In this document: positions 8,910 to 17,205 of the stretch, one piece after another | Numbering within the stretch: the stretch's first letter is position 1 | Layout: every line of letters begins with the position of its first letter | Translations under genes and position numbers: made by a program | Assembly (NCBI GenBank): GCA_021838005.1 | Contig: JAKCEK010000002.1 | Span: 1 to 34,412, forward strand | DNA: 34,412 nt | Reading direction: 5' to 3' | Origin: Actinomycetes bacterium | Lineage (GTDB): Bacteria > Actinomycetota > Acidimicrobiia > Acidimicrobiales > RAAP-2 | The notes under the pieces: generated by a model | Told to the model about the DNA's origin: nothing | Database searches by the model: none | Seen by the model: the letters and a program-made list of their open reading frames with translations, nothing else

Positions 8910-9566
8910 GTGACCCTGCGCGCGACGCTGTTCGACATGGACGGGCTCCTCCTCGACTCCGAGGTGCTCTGGCACCGCGCCGAACACGTGGTCTTCGGGC
9001 GACTCGGGGTCGTCCTGCCCGCGGACCTGCGCGCGACCAAGGGGATGTTCGTCGACGAGGTCGTGGCGTACTGGCGCGCGCGCCAGCCCTGGCACGGGCC
9101 GAGCGACGCGGTGGTGGTGGCCGAGCTCCTCGAACGCGTGGGCGAGCTCGTCGAGGCGGAGGGCCGCCTGCTGCCGGGCGCCCTGCGGGCCCTCGACCTG
9201 GCCGAGGCACGAGGTCCGCTGGCCCTCGCGAGCTCGACCCCCACCGCCCTCATCGAACGCTGCCTCGACCACTTCGGCCTGCGTGGGCGCTTCGGGTCGA
9301 TCCACTCGGCCGAGGACGAGCCCTACGGCAAGCCCCACCCGGGCGTCTTCTTGAGCGCGGCCGCGGCCCTCGGCGTCGAGCCGACGCAGTGCCTGGTGGT
9401 CGAGGACTCGGCGGCCGGGGTCCTCGCCGGCAAGGCCGGGCGCATGACGGTCGTCGCGGTGCCCGCGGCCGAGGATCGCGGGGCGCCGGCGTACGCCCTC
9501 GCGGACCTCGTCCTCGCGTCCCTCGGGGAGCTCGAGCCGTCGTGGCTCGACGCCCGCTTCGCCTAG
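8910..9566 (+). CDS. HAD-superfamily hydrolase (beta-phosphoglucomutase/phosphatase-like)
   Basis: VTLRATLFDMDGLLLDSEVLWHRAE (DxD motif), LALASSTPTALIERCLDHFGLRGRF, KPHPGVFLSAAAALGVEPTQCLVVEDSAAGVLAGKAGRM. Start GTG 8910; GTG 8892 is an alternative. Confidence 0.92.
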   Translation: MTLRATLFDMDGLLLDSEVLWHRAEHVVFGRLGVVLPADLRATKGMFVDEVVAYWRARQPWHGPSDAVVVAELLERVGELVEAEGRLLPGALRALDLAEARGPLALASSTPTALIERCLDHFGLRGRFGSIHSAEDEPYGKPHPGVFLSAAAALGVEPTQCLVVEDSAAGVLAGKAGRMTVVAVPAAEDRGAPAYALADLVLASLGELEPSWLDARFA

Positions 9567-10027
9567 AGGGGCTTGGTGAAGAGCAGGGAGTTCGGGTGGG
9601 GCGTGGCGCCCTCGGGGTACGCCGCGACTTCCACCCAGCCCTCGCGGCGGTAGAAGGCGATGGCCTCGGGCTGACGCGGTCCCGTCTCGAGATAGAGCCG
9701 GGCGAGGCCCGCGTCGCGCGCGCAGTCCTCGACGGCCGCCATGAGCCGAGTGGCGACCCCGTGGCGGCGCCGGTCGGGGCGCACCCAGAGGCGCTTGACC
9801 TCGCCGAGGGCGTCGTCGGGATCGCCGATCGACCGAACGCCCGCCCCGCCCACGAGCGCGCCGTCGTCGCGCGCGACGACAAAGAGACCGCCCGGGGGCT
9901 CGTACTCCTCGAGCGCTTCGCGCAGCGTCGTGCGCTCGTAGCGTCGGGCGAGCTCGTCGAGGGCCGCGAGGTAGAGGCTGCGCGCGCCGTAGCCCGTGAC
10001 CGGCTCGCGCTCGACCGTGAGGGGCAT
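9563..10027 (-). CDS. GNAT-family N-acetyltransferase
   Basis: LGEVKRLWVRPDRRRHGVATRLMAAVEDCARDAGLARLYLETGPRQPEAIAFYRREGWVEV. Confidence 0.92.
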   Translation of the reverse strand: MPLTVEREPVTGYGARSLYLAALDELARRYERTTLREALEEYEPPGGLFVVARDDGALVGGAGVRSIGDPDDALGEVKRLWVRPDRRRHGVATRLMAAVEDCARDAGLARLYLETGPRQPEAIAFYRREGWVEVAAYPEGATPHPNSLLFTKPL

Positions 10028-10094
10028 CGCGCCACCCTAGGCGTCGGGCCCGCAGGGGCCCTTCAGTACCATGGGTGAACCCCGAAGGAGTCCC

Positions 10095-13000
10095 ATGTTC
10101 CGTCCGCTCAGTCCCGAGTTCGACTTCGTCGCCCTCGAAGAGGCCGAGCTCGCCCGCTGGAGGGCCAACCGGGTTTTCGAACGCTCCATGGACGTGCGCG
10201 AGGGTCGCCCGTCGTGGGTCTTCTACGAGGGTCCGCCCACGGCCAACGGCAAGCCCGGCCTCCACCACGTCTGGGCCCGCGTCTACAAGGACCTCTTCTG
10301 CCGGTACCGCACCATGCGGGGCTACTACGTCGCCCGCCGCGCCGGCTGGGACACCCACGGCCTGCCCGTCGAGGTCCAGGTGGAAAAGCAGCTGGGCATC
10401 TCGGGCAAGAAGGCGATCGAGGAGGAGGTCGGGATCGCCGAGTTCACGCGGCTGTGTCGTGAGTCGGTCCTCGTCTTCGTGGGCGAGTTCGAGCGGCTCA
10501 CCGAGCGCATCGGCTACTGGACCGACCTCGAGCACGCCTACTACACCTTCCACCCCTCCTACGTGGAGTCGGTGTGGTGGCACCTGAAGCGCCTCTTCGA
10601 CGCCGAGCTGCTCTACGAGGACCTCAAGGTCGTGCCGTACTGCCCCCGGTGCGAGACGGCGCTCTCCTCCCACGAGCTCGGCCAGCCCGGCGTCTACTAC
10701 GACGAGGTCGACCAGAGCTGCTTCGTGCGTCTTCGCCTCGTCGACGCGCACGGCCGCGACGACCTCGGCGGGGCGACCCACCTCGCGGTGTGGACGACGA
10801 CGCCCTGGACCCTGCTCGCGAACGTCGCGGTGGCCGTGAACCCGGTCATCGAGTACGCCGTCGTGGGGGGGACGGTCGTCGCGCGCGACCTGGTCGAGGC
10901 GGTCGTCGGCGAGGGAGCGATTGTCACCGCCACATTCTCGGGCACGGCCCTGCTCGGACTGCACTACGAGCGGCCCTTCGACGACGTGGCGATCCCCGCG
11001 GGCGCGGAGTGCTGCGTGGTCGTCGCGGCCGACTACGTCACGACCGAAGACGGCACCGGGCTCGTGCACCAGTCGCCGGCCTTCGGTGAGGTCGACCGCC
11101 AGGTCGCGCGCGAGAACGGCCTACCCACCCTCAACCCCGTCGGCCCGACGGGCGCCTTCACCAGCGCCGTGGCCTGGCTCGAGGGCGTCGGTGTGCGCGA
11201 GGCGAACCCGGCGATCAACGATGAGCTCGAGCGTCGCGGCCTGCTGATCCGGCGGATGGACTACGCCCACTCCCTGCCGCACTGCTGGCGTTGCGACACC
11301 GTCCTCATCTACTGGGGCAAGCCCAGCTGGTACGTCGCGACGAGCCGGTTGAAGGACCGGCTCATCGCCGAGAACGCGGCGGTCGACTGGCATCCCGGCT
11401 ACATCCGCGAGGGCCGCATGGGTGAGTGGCTCGAGAACAACGTGGACTGGGCGCTCTCGCGCGACCGTTACTGGGGGACGCCCCTACCGATCTGGCGCTG
11501 CGGCGACGGGCACCTGCACTGCGTGGGCTCGCGCGACGAGCTCAGCGCCCTCGCGGGCCGGGACCTGCGCCACGTCGAGCCCCACCGGCCCGAGATCGAC
11601 GAGGTCGTCTTCGACTGCCCGGTCTGCGGGTCGCTCGCGCGTCGCGTCGAGCCCGTGATCGACGCGTGGTTCGACTCCGGCTCGATGCCGGCCGCTCAAG
11701 TGGGCTACCCTCACGCGCCGGGCAGCACCGAGGCCTTCCGCTTCCCCGCCCAACTCATCGCGGAGGCCATCGACCAGACGCGCGGCTGGTTCTACTCGCT
11801 GCTCGCGGTCAACACCCTGGTCTTTGGGCGCAGCCCCTACGAGCACGTGCTCTGCCTGGGCCACATCGTCGACGAGACGGGACGCAAGATGAGCAAGTCC
11901 CTGGGCAACGTGATCGATCCGTGGGAGGTCCTGTCGACTCGGGGCGCCGACGCGCTGCGCTGGTGGATGTTCTCCCAGGGCTCGCCGTGGACCTCGACGC
12001 GCACGAGCCTCGGGGCGATCGACGGCGCGCTTCGAGAGACGCTGGCCACCCTGTGGAACACGGTGAGCTTCTTCACGACCTACGCGTCGCTCAACGGCTT
12101 CGATCCGCAGGACCCGGCTGTCGTTGCGGCGGGTGAGCGAACGGCGATCGACCGGTGGGTCCTCTCGCGCACCGAGGCGGCCACCGAGGCCGTGACGGCC
12201 GCCCTCGACGGCTACGAGCCCCTCGCCGCGGCCGACGCGCTGCGCGAGCTCGTCGACGACGTCTCGAACTGGTACGTGCGACGCAGCCGCCGCCGGTTCT
12301 GGCGCACCGACCCCACCGCGCCGCGCGCGGACTCCCTAGCCGCCCAGGCGACGCTGCTCGAGGTATTGCGCCGGGTGACGTTGCTGCTCGCGCCCCTGTG
12401 TCCGTTCCTCGCCGACCGGCTCTACCACGAGCTGTTCGAGGTGGCCGACGAGGACTCGGTCCACCTGGCCGACTGGCCGGTGGCCGACCCGTCCCGGCGC
12501 GATCAGGTCCTAGAGGACTCCATGGCCGTCGCGCGCCGGCTCACCTCGCTCGGGCGGGCCGCGCGGGCCGAGGCCGGCGTGCGGGTGCGTCAGCCCCTGT
12601 CGCGGGCCCTGGTCTTCCTCCCGCCGGGCACGCCCCGGCCGCCGGTGGGGATCGTCGAGGACGAGCTCAACGTCGACCGCCTCGACTTCGGCGGCGAGCT
12701 GGCCGAGGTGCTCGACTTCGCGCTCGTGCCCAACTTCCGCAGCGTCGGCCCACGTCTGGGCGAGGCCGTCAAGGAGCTGCGCGGGGCTCTCGCGGCCCTC
12801 GAGCCCGTCGCGGCCGCCGAGGCCCTCGAGTCGGGTCGGCCGGTGACGGTCACCCTCGGGGGTGCGTCGGTGACGCTCTCGAGCGAGGACGTGGAGCTGA
12901 GGGTGAGCGGGCACGGCGGCTTCGCCGTGTCGCGCGACCGGGGCGAGGTCGTCGCTCTCGACCTCGCCCTCGACGAGGGCCTGGTGCGCCGCGGCCTGGC

Positions 13001-13229
13001 GCGCGACGTCGTGCGCCAGGTGCAGGACCTGCGCAAGGCGTCGGGCCTCGAGGTCTCGGACCGCATCGTGCTGCGGGTCACGGGACTCGACGACCTCGCC
13101 GAGGAGTTCGCCTCGATCGCCCTCGAGGTGCTCGCCCTCGAGGTGCTCGACGTCGCCGGCGAGGGGGAGGGGAACCGGCTCGAGCTCGACGACGGCCGCG
13201 ACGCCCGGGCCTGGATCGCCCGCGTCTAG
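10095..13229 (+). CDS. ileS: Isoleucyl-tRNA synthetase (eukaryote-like/type-2 IleRS architecture)
   Basis: ATG 10095 with [67 protein letters not shown], the CP1 editing segment [28 protein letters not shown] at about 11880-11909, and a long C-terminal domain (1044 aa total). Confidence 0.97.
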   Translation: [1044 protein letters not shown]

Positions 13230-13702
13230 GGGGTGAGGGGCTCGCCCAGCTTGGCGAGCAGCGCGCTCAGCGCGACGCGCTCGTCCTCGCTGAGCCGCGC
13301 CGCGAGCTGACGGTCGAGGAATCCGAGGTGCACGGCCAGCGCCTCGTCGAGGCGGCCGTTGCCCTTGGGGGTGATGGCGACGTAGACCGCCCGGCGGTCG
13401 TTGGGGCAGCTCTGGCGGGTCACGAGGCCGGCCTCTTCGAGCCGATCCACGAGGCGGGTCGTGCCCCCGGTCGAGTGGACGATGGCGTCGGCCATCTGGC
13501 TCATCTTGAGGCGCCCCTCGTCGCTGCGGCGCAGGCGCAAGAGCACGTCGAACCACGCCAGAGGGAGCCCGCACTCGGCCTCGAGCGCGGTGGCGAAGTC
13601 GCGCGAGAGGCGGGCGTTGGTCTCGGTGAGCAGACCGTAGAGCAGGACCCGCTCGTCCCCCGAGGGGCAGGCCGCGGCGTCGATGGTCACGAGAGACAGC
13701 AT
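13226..13702 (-). CDS. MarR-family transcriptional regulator
   Basis: LAWFDVLLRLRRSDEGRLKMSQMADAIVHSTGGTTRLVDRLEEAGLVTRQSCPNDRRAVYVAITPKG (winged HTH). ATG 13702 shown; GTG 13690 is an attractive leaderless start 7 nt after TATGCT. Confidence 0.93.
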   Translation of the reverse strand: MLSLVTIDAAACPSGDERVLLYGLLTETNARLSRDFATALEAECGLPLAWFDVLLRLRRSDEGRLKMSQMADAIVHSTGGTTRLVDRLEEAGLVTRQSCPNDRRAVYVAITPKGNGRLDEALAVHLGFLDRQLAARLSEDERVALSALLAKLGEPLTP

Positions 13703-13704
13703 AG

Positions 13705-13730
13705 CAGAATAATTGATAAATCTGATTCTG
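13705..13730. promoter_or_regulatory. Candidate MarR operator 1 (CAGAAT-N14-ATTCTG)
   Basis: Perfect 6-bp inverted repeat in the marR/yceI divergent region, next to the putative marR -10. Confidence 0.45.
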
Positions 13731-13731
13731 C

Positions 13732-13761
13732 TTGACAAATATCTTCGTGAGCAGATATACT
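13732..13761 (+). promoter_or_regulatory. yceI promoter: TTGACA (13732-13737)-N18-TATACT (13756-13761)
   Basis: Consensus -35 and near-consensus -10 hexamers with 18-nt spacing in an AT-rich island upstream of yceI. Confidence 0.8.
13739..13758. promoter_or_regulatory. Candidate MarR operator 2 (ATATCT-N8-AGATAT) overlapping the yceI -10/spacer
   Basis: Perfect 6-bp inverted repeat, 20 bp overall, within the -35/-10 spacer and running into the -10. Confidence 0.6.
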
Positions 13762-13795
13762 AGGGCCAACCGCAACACCCACCCAAGGAGACCCC

Positions 13796-14356
13796 ATGAC
13801 CACCGCCCCCTCTACCACCCAGCTGCCGGTCGCCGGCGTCTACACCATCGACCCGGTCCACAGCACCGTCGGCTTCGTGGTGCGCCACCTGGTCGCGGCC
13901 AAGGTCCGCGGACAGTTCAACGACTTCGCCGGCACCATCACGGTGGGCGAGACCTTCGAGACCTCCAAGGCCGAGGCGACCGTCCAGGCCGCCTCGATCA
14001 CGACCAACAACGAGATGCGCGACAACCACCTCAAGAGTGGCGACTTCCTCGAGATCGAGACCTACCCCACCCTCACCTTCGCCTCGACCGGGCTCACCGC
14101 CAAGGGCGATAACCGCTTCGAGCTGACCGGCGACCTCACCCTCAAGGGCGTGACCAAGTCGGTCACCTTCGACCTCGAGTACCTCGGCTCGGGCACCGGG
14201 ATGGCCCCCGGCTCGACCGTCGCCGGCTTCGAGGCCCGCACCGAGATCGACCGGCGCGACTTCGGCGTCAACTTCGAGGGCGCCCTGGAGAACGGCACGA
14301 TCGTCGTGAGCAACAAGGTCACGATCGAACTCGCCATCGAGGCCTCCAAGGCCTGA
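13796..14356 (+). CDS. YceI-family protein
   Basis: GVYTIDPVHSTVGFVVRHLVAAKVRGQFNDFAGTITVGE, DNHLKSGDFLEIETYPTLTFASTGL, FEARTEIDRRDFGVNF. SD AAGGAGA. Confidence 0.96.
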   Translation: MTTAPSTTQLPVAGVYTIDPVHSTVGFVVRHLVAAKVRGQFNDFAGTITVGETFETSKAEATVQAASITTNNEMRDNHLKSGDFLEIETYPTLTFASTGLTAKGDNRFELTGDLTLKGVTKSVTFDLEYLGSGTGMAPGSTVAGFEARTEIDRRDFGVNFEGALENGTIVVSNKVTIELAIEASKA

Positions 14357-14365
14357 CCTCCCGTC

Positions 14366-14403
14366 ACGACGCCGGGCCGGGGGAGACCTCGGCCCGGCGT
14401 CGT
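14366..14403 (+). terminator. Strong GC hairpin downstream of yceI
   Basis: Perfect 14-bp stem ACGACGCCGGGCCG / CGGCCCGGCGTCGT with a 10-nt loop, starting 9 nt after the yceI stop. No T tract follows, so termination efficiency is uncertain. Confidence 0.6.
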
Positions 14404-14416
14404 TACGATGGACGCC

Positions 14417-14581
14417 GTGAGCGATCCCGAGACGACTCCGGCCGAGCCCGCCCACGGCCACGGCGTGCGCTCGAGCCTCGGCGTGCTGGGGGCGCTGGCC
14501 ACGATCTTCTCGGTGTGGTGGTTCGCCCTGCGCCCGCGGCGTCGCTCCTCCGACGAGGACGCCACCCCCTCGTCCGACTGA
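14417..14581 (+). CDS. Small single-TM protein (54 aa), not in the supplied ORF track
   Basis: GTG 14417: VSDPETTPAEPAHGHGVRSSLGVLGALATIFSVWWFALRPRRRSSDEDATPSSD*. TACGAT at 14404-14409 sits 7 nt before the start. One TM helix followed by RPRRR. ATG 14408 is an in-frame alternative. Confidence 0.5.
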   Translation: MSDPETTPAEPAHGHGVRSSLGVLGALATIFSVWWFALRPRRRSSDEDATPSSD

Positions 14582-14591
14582 CCGCTCGGCC

Positions 14592-15836
14592 GTGGTGCCC
14601 ACTTCGCTTCGGCCGCTGCGCCACCGCAGCTTCGCCCTGGCGCTCTCGTCGTCACTCGTCTCGTCGGTCGGCACGTGGATGCAGAGCGTGGCCCTCGGCA
14701 TCTACCTCACCGAGCGGACCCACAACCCGATCTGGCTGGGGGTCCTGACCGCCGCGGCGTGGTTGCCGGCCGTGGTGGGCGCCCCGGTCGGGGGCGTCGT
14801 CGCCGATCGCTGGAGCCGCCCGCGCTGGATCCAGGCGAACAACCTCGCGTTGACCGTCGTGGCGAGCGCCCTCGCGGTGCTGGCCCTGACCCATCACCTC
14901 ACGCCGCTGTGGGCGTGCGCCCTCGCGACCCTCGACGGCTTGTGCTCGTCGGCGTCGTGGGCGGCGTGGCAGTCGCTGCTGCCCGACCTCGTCGGGCCGG
15001 ACGAGGTGCTCGCCGCGGTCTCGCTCTCGTCGGCCCAGTTCAACCTGGGGCGGATCATCGGCCCGGTGGTGGCGGCCGTGGCCCTCGCCGCGGGCTCGGT
15101 CGAGGCGTGCTTCGCCGCCAACGCCGTCTCGTTCCTCGCCGTGCTGGTCGCCTTCGCCTTCGTGCGCGCCCCCGCGCGCCCCCGACCCGAGGGTCGGGTC
15201 CGGATCGTCGCCGAGACGCTGGACGGCGCGCGGCGCGCCTGGTCGGTGCCGGGCTGTCGAAACCCGATCGTGGCGATCGCGGGCCTCGCGGTCCTGGCCA
15301 GCCCCTTCATCACCCTCGTGCCGGCCATGGCGATCCTGGTGCTGCACGCCGGTGCGCGCGGCACGGGCCTGCTCGTGACCGCCCAGGGCGTCGGGGCGGT
15401 CGTCGGCGCGTTCGTCCTGCCCTCGGTGGCCGCGCGCACGTCGCGGGTCGCCGTCCTGGCGGGCTCGGTGGTCGTGCTCGTGGTGGTGCTCGCCCTCTAC
15501 GCTCTGGCCCCGTCACTCGAGCTCGCGGCGCTGGCGATGGTCGTGATCGGCGGCAGCTACATGGGGACAATGACCGGGCTCAACGCGTCGGTCCAGATCC
15601 ACGCGCCCACCGCCGAGCGCAGTCGGATCATCTCGCTCTACAACCTCTCGCTGTCCATCTTCTTCCCGATCGGCTCGCTCGCCCAGGCGACCCTCGCCCA
15701 CCACTTCGGGGTGCGCGCGGTGACCGTGGCCGGTGCGGCCGCCGTGGCCGTGGGGCTGGTCCTCGTGCGGGTGGGCGCGCCGGGGTTCTGGCGGGCGATG
15801 GGCCCGGCCGAGGTCGTGACGGCGCTGGCAGACTGA
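14592..15836 (+). CDS. MFS transporter (MFS_3/EntS-like)
   Basis: VPTSLRPLRHRSFALALSSSLVSSVGTWMQSVALGIYLTERTHNPIWLGVLTAAAWLPAVVGAPVGGVVADRWSRPRWI, multiple TM segments. Confidence 0.92.
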   Translation: MVPTSLRPLRHRSFALALSSSLVSSVGTWMQSVALGIYLTERTHNPIWLGVLTAAAWLPAVVGAPVGGVVADRWSRPRWIQANNLALTVVASALAVLALTHHLTPLWACALATLDGLCSSASWAAWQSLLPDLVGPDEVLAAVSLSSAQFNLGRIIGPVVAAVALAAGSVEACFAANAVSFLAVLVAFAFVRAPARPRPEGRVRIVAETLDGARRAWSVPGCRNPIVAIAGLAVLASPFITLVPAMAILVLHAGARGTGLLVTAQGVGAVVGAFVLPSVAARTSRVAVLAGSVVVLVVVLALYALAPSLELAALAMVVIGGSYMGTMTGLNASVQIHAPTAERSRIISLYNLSLSIFFPIGSLAQATLAHHFGVRAVTVAGAAAVAVGLVLVRVGAPGFWRAMGPAEVVTALAD

Positions 15837-15840
15837 GGGC

Positions 15841-17205
15841 ATGCCCTTCGTCGCCGTCAACCCGTACACCGAGGAGGAGATCTCCCGCCACGACGCCTTC
15901 GACGCCGCCCGCCTCGAGGCGGCCCTGGCCGGGGCCGCCGAGGGCTTCCGCGCCTGGCGCGCGTCGTCCTTCGCCGAGCGCGCCGAGGTCATGAACCGCG
16001 TCGCCGAACTGCTCGAGGCCGAGTATCCCGTCGCGGCGGAGCTCATGACGAGCGAGATGGGCAAGACCTTCTCCGCCGCGAAGGGCGAGGCGATGAAGTG
16101 CGCCCTCACGATCCGCTACATGGCCGAGCACGTGGAGTCGATGCTCCTGCCCGAGTCGCTCGCCACGGCCGGGTCGCGCAGCGGCGTGCGCTACGAGCCT
16201 CTCGGGGCCGTCTTCGCGATCATGCCCTGGAACTTTCCCCTGTGGCAGGTGGTGCGGATGGCCGCCGGGACGCTCATGGCCGGCAACGTCGTCGCCTTCA
16301 AGCACGCGCCCAACGTCCCGGGGTGCGCCCTCTACCTCGAGGATCTGTTCGCGCGCGCGGGCGCCCCCCGAGGGGTGGTGACGAACCTCTTCGTCGAGCT
16401 CGACCAGGTCCCCACGGTGATCGCCGACGACCGCGTCGCCGCCGTCACGATCACCGGGTCGGAGAGGGCGGGCCGCGCCGTCGCCCAGCTCGCCGGGGCG
16501 AGCCTCAAGAAGTGCGTTCTCGAGCTCGGTGGCGCGGACCCCTTCATCGTCACGGGCTCGGCCGACCTGGGGCTCGCGGTCGCCTCGGCGGTGAGTGCGC
16601 GCGTGCAGAACAACGGTCAGGCCTGCATCGCGGCCAAGCGCTTCATCGTCGTGCGCGAGCGCGCGGCGGAGTTCCTCGACGCCTTCGTCGAGGCCATGGG
16701 GGCCGTCGCGATGGGTGACCCGATGGACGCCTCGACCACCCTCGGGCCACTCGTCTCGCGCGCGCAGCGCGACCTGCTGGCGGCCCAGGTCTCGAGCTCG
16801 CTCGAGCGCGGGGCCCGGGCGCTCGTGGGCGGGGCGGTGCCCGCGGGCCGGGGATTCTTCTACCCGGCCACCGTGCTCGTCGACGTCCCGGCCGACGCCC
16901 GGGCCGCCACCGAGGAGCTCTTCGGTCCGGTCGCGGTGGTGCTCGTCGCGGCGGACCTCGAGGACGCCGTCGCCGTCGCCAACGCGACGCCCTGGGGACT
17001 CGGCGCCTCGGTGTGGAGCTCGGACCCCGACGAGGTCGACCGCGCGATCGAGACCCTGGAGGTCGGGATGGTCTTCGCCAACGCCGTGGTCGCCTCGATG
17101 CCCGAGCTGCCCTTCGGCGGGACCAAGCGCTCGGGCTTCGGGCGCGAGCTCTCGGTCCTGGGCGCGCGCGAGTTCGTCAACGCCAAGTCCTTCTACGTCG
17201 CGTGA
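15841..17205 (+). CDS. Aldehyde dehydrogenase, NAD-dependent succinate-semialdehyde dehydrogenase-like
   Basis: MPFVAVNPYTEEEISRHDAFD, MPWNFPLWQVVRMAAGTLMAGNVVAFKHAPNVPGCA, LELGGADPFIV, NNGQACIAAKRFIV (catalytic Cys), LPFGGTKRSGFGRELSVLGAREFVNAKSFYV. Confidence 0.92.
   Translation: MPFVAVNPYTEEEISRHDAFDAARLEAALAGAAEGFRAWRASSFAERAEVMNRVAELLEAEYPVAAELMTSEMGKTFSAAKGEAMKCALTIRYMAEHVESMLLPESLATAGSRSGVRYEPLGAVFAIMPWNFPLWQVVRMAAGTLMAGNVVAFKHAPNVPGCALYLEDLFARAGAPRGVVTNLFVELDQVPTVIADDRVAAVTITGSERAGRAVAQLAGASLKKCVLELGGADPFIVTGSADLGLAVASAVSARVQNNGQACIAAKRFIVVRERAAEFLDAFVEAMGAVAMGDPMDASTTLGPLVSRAQRDLLAAQVSSSLERGARALVGGAVPAGRGFFYPATVLVDVPADARAATEELFGPVAVVLVAADLEDAVAVANATPWGLGASVWSSDPDEVDRAIETLEVGMVFANAVVASMPELPFGGTKRSGFGRELSVLGAREFVNAKSFYVA

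Noticed and set aside
8087-10078. 663-aa + strand ORF antisense to GNAT and overlapping HAD/GNAT genes
   Set aside because: Shadow ORF: Arg/Gly/Ala-rich, no recognisable motifs, and conflicts with well-supported genes.
8877-11069. 730-aa minus-strand ORF overlapping HAD, GNAT and ileS
   Set aside because: Antisense shadow of ileS/HAD; contains no conserved motif.
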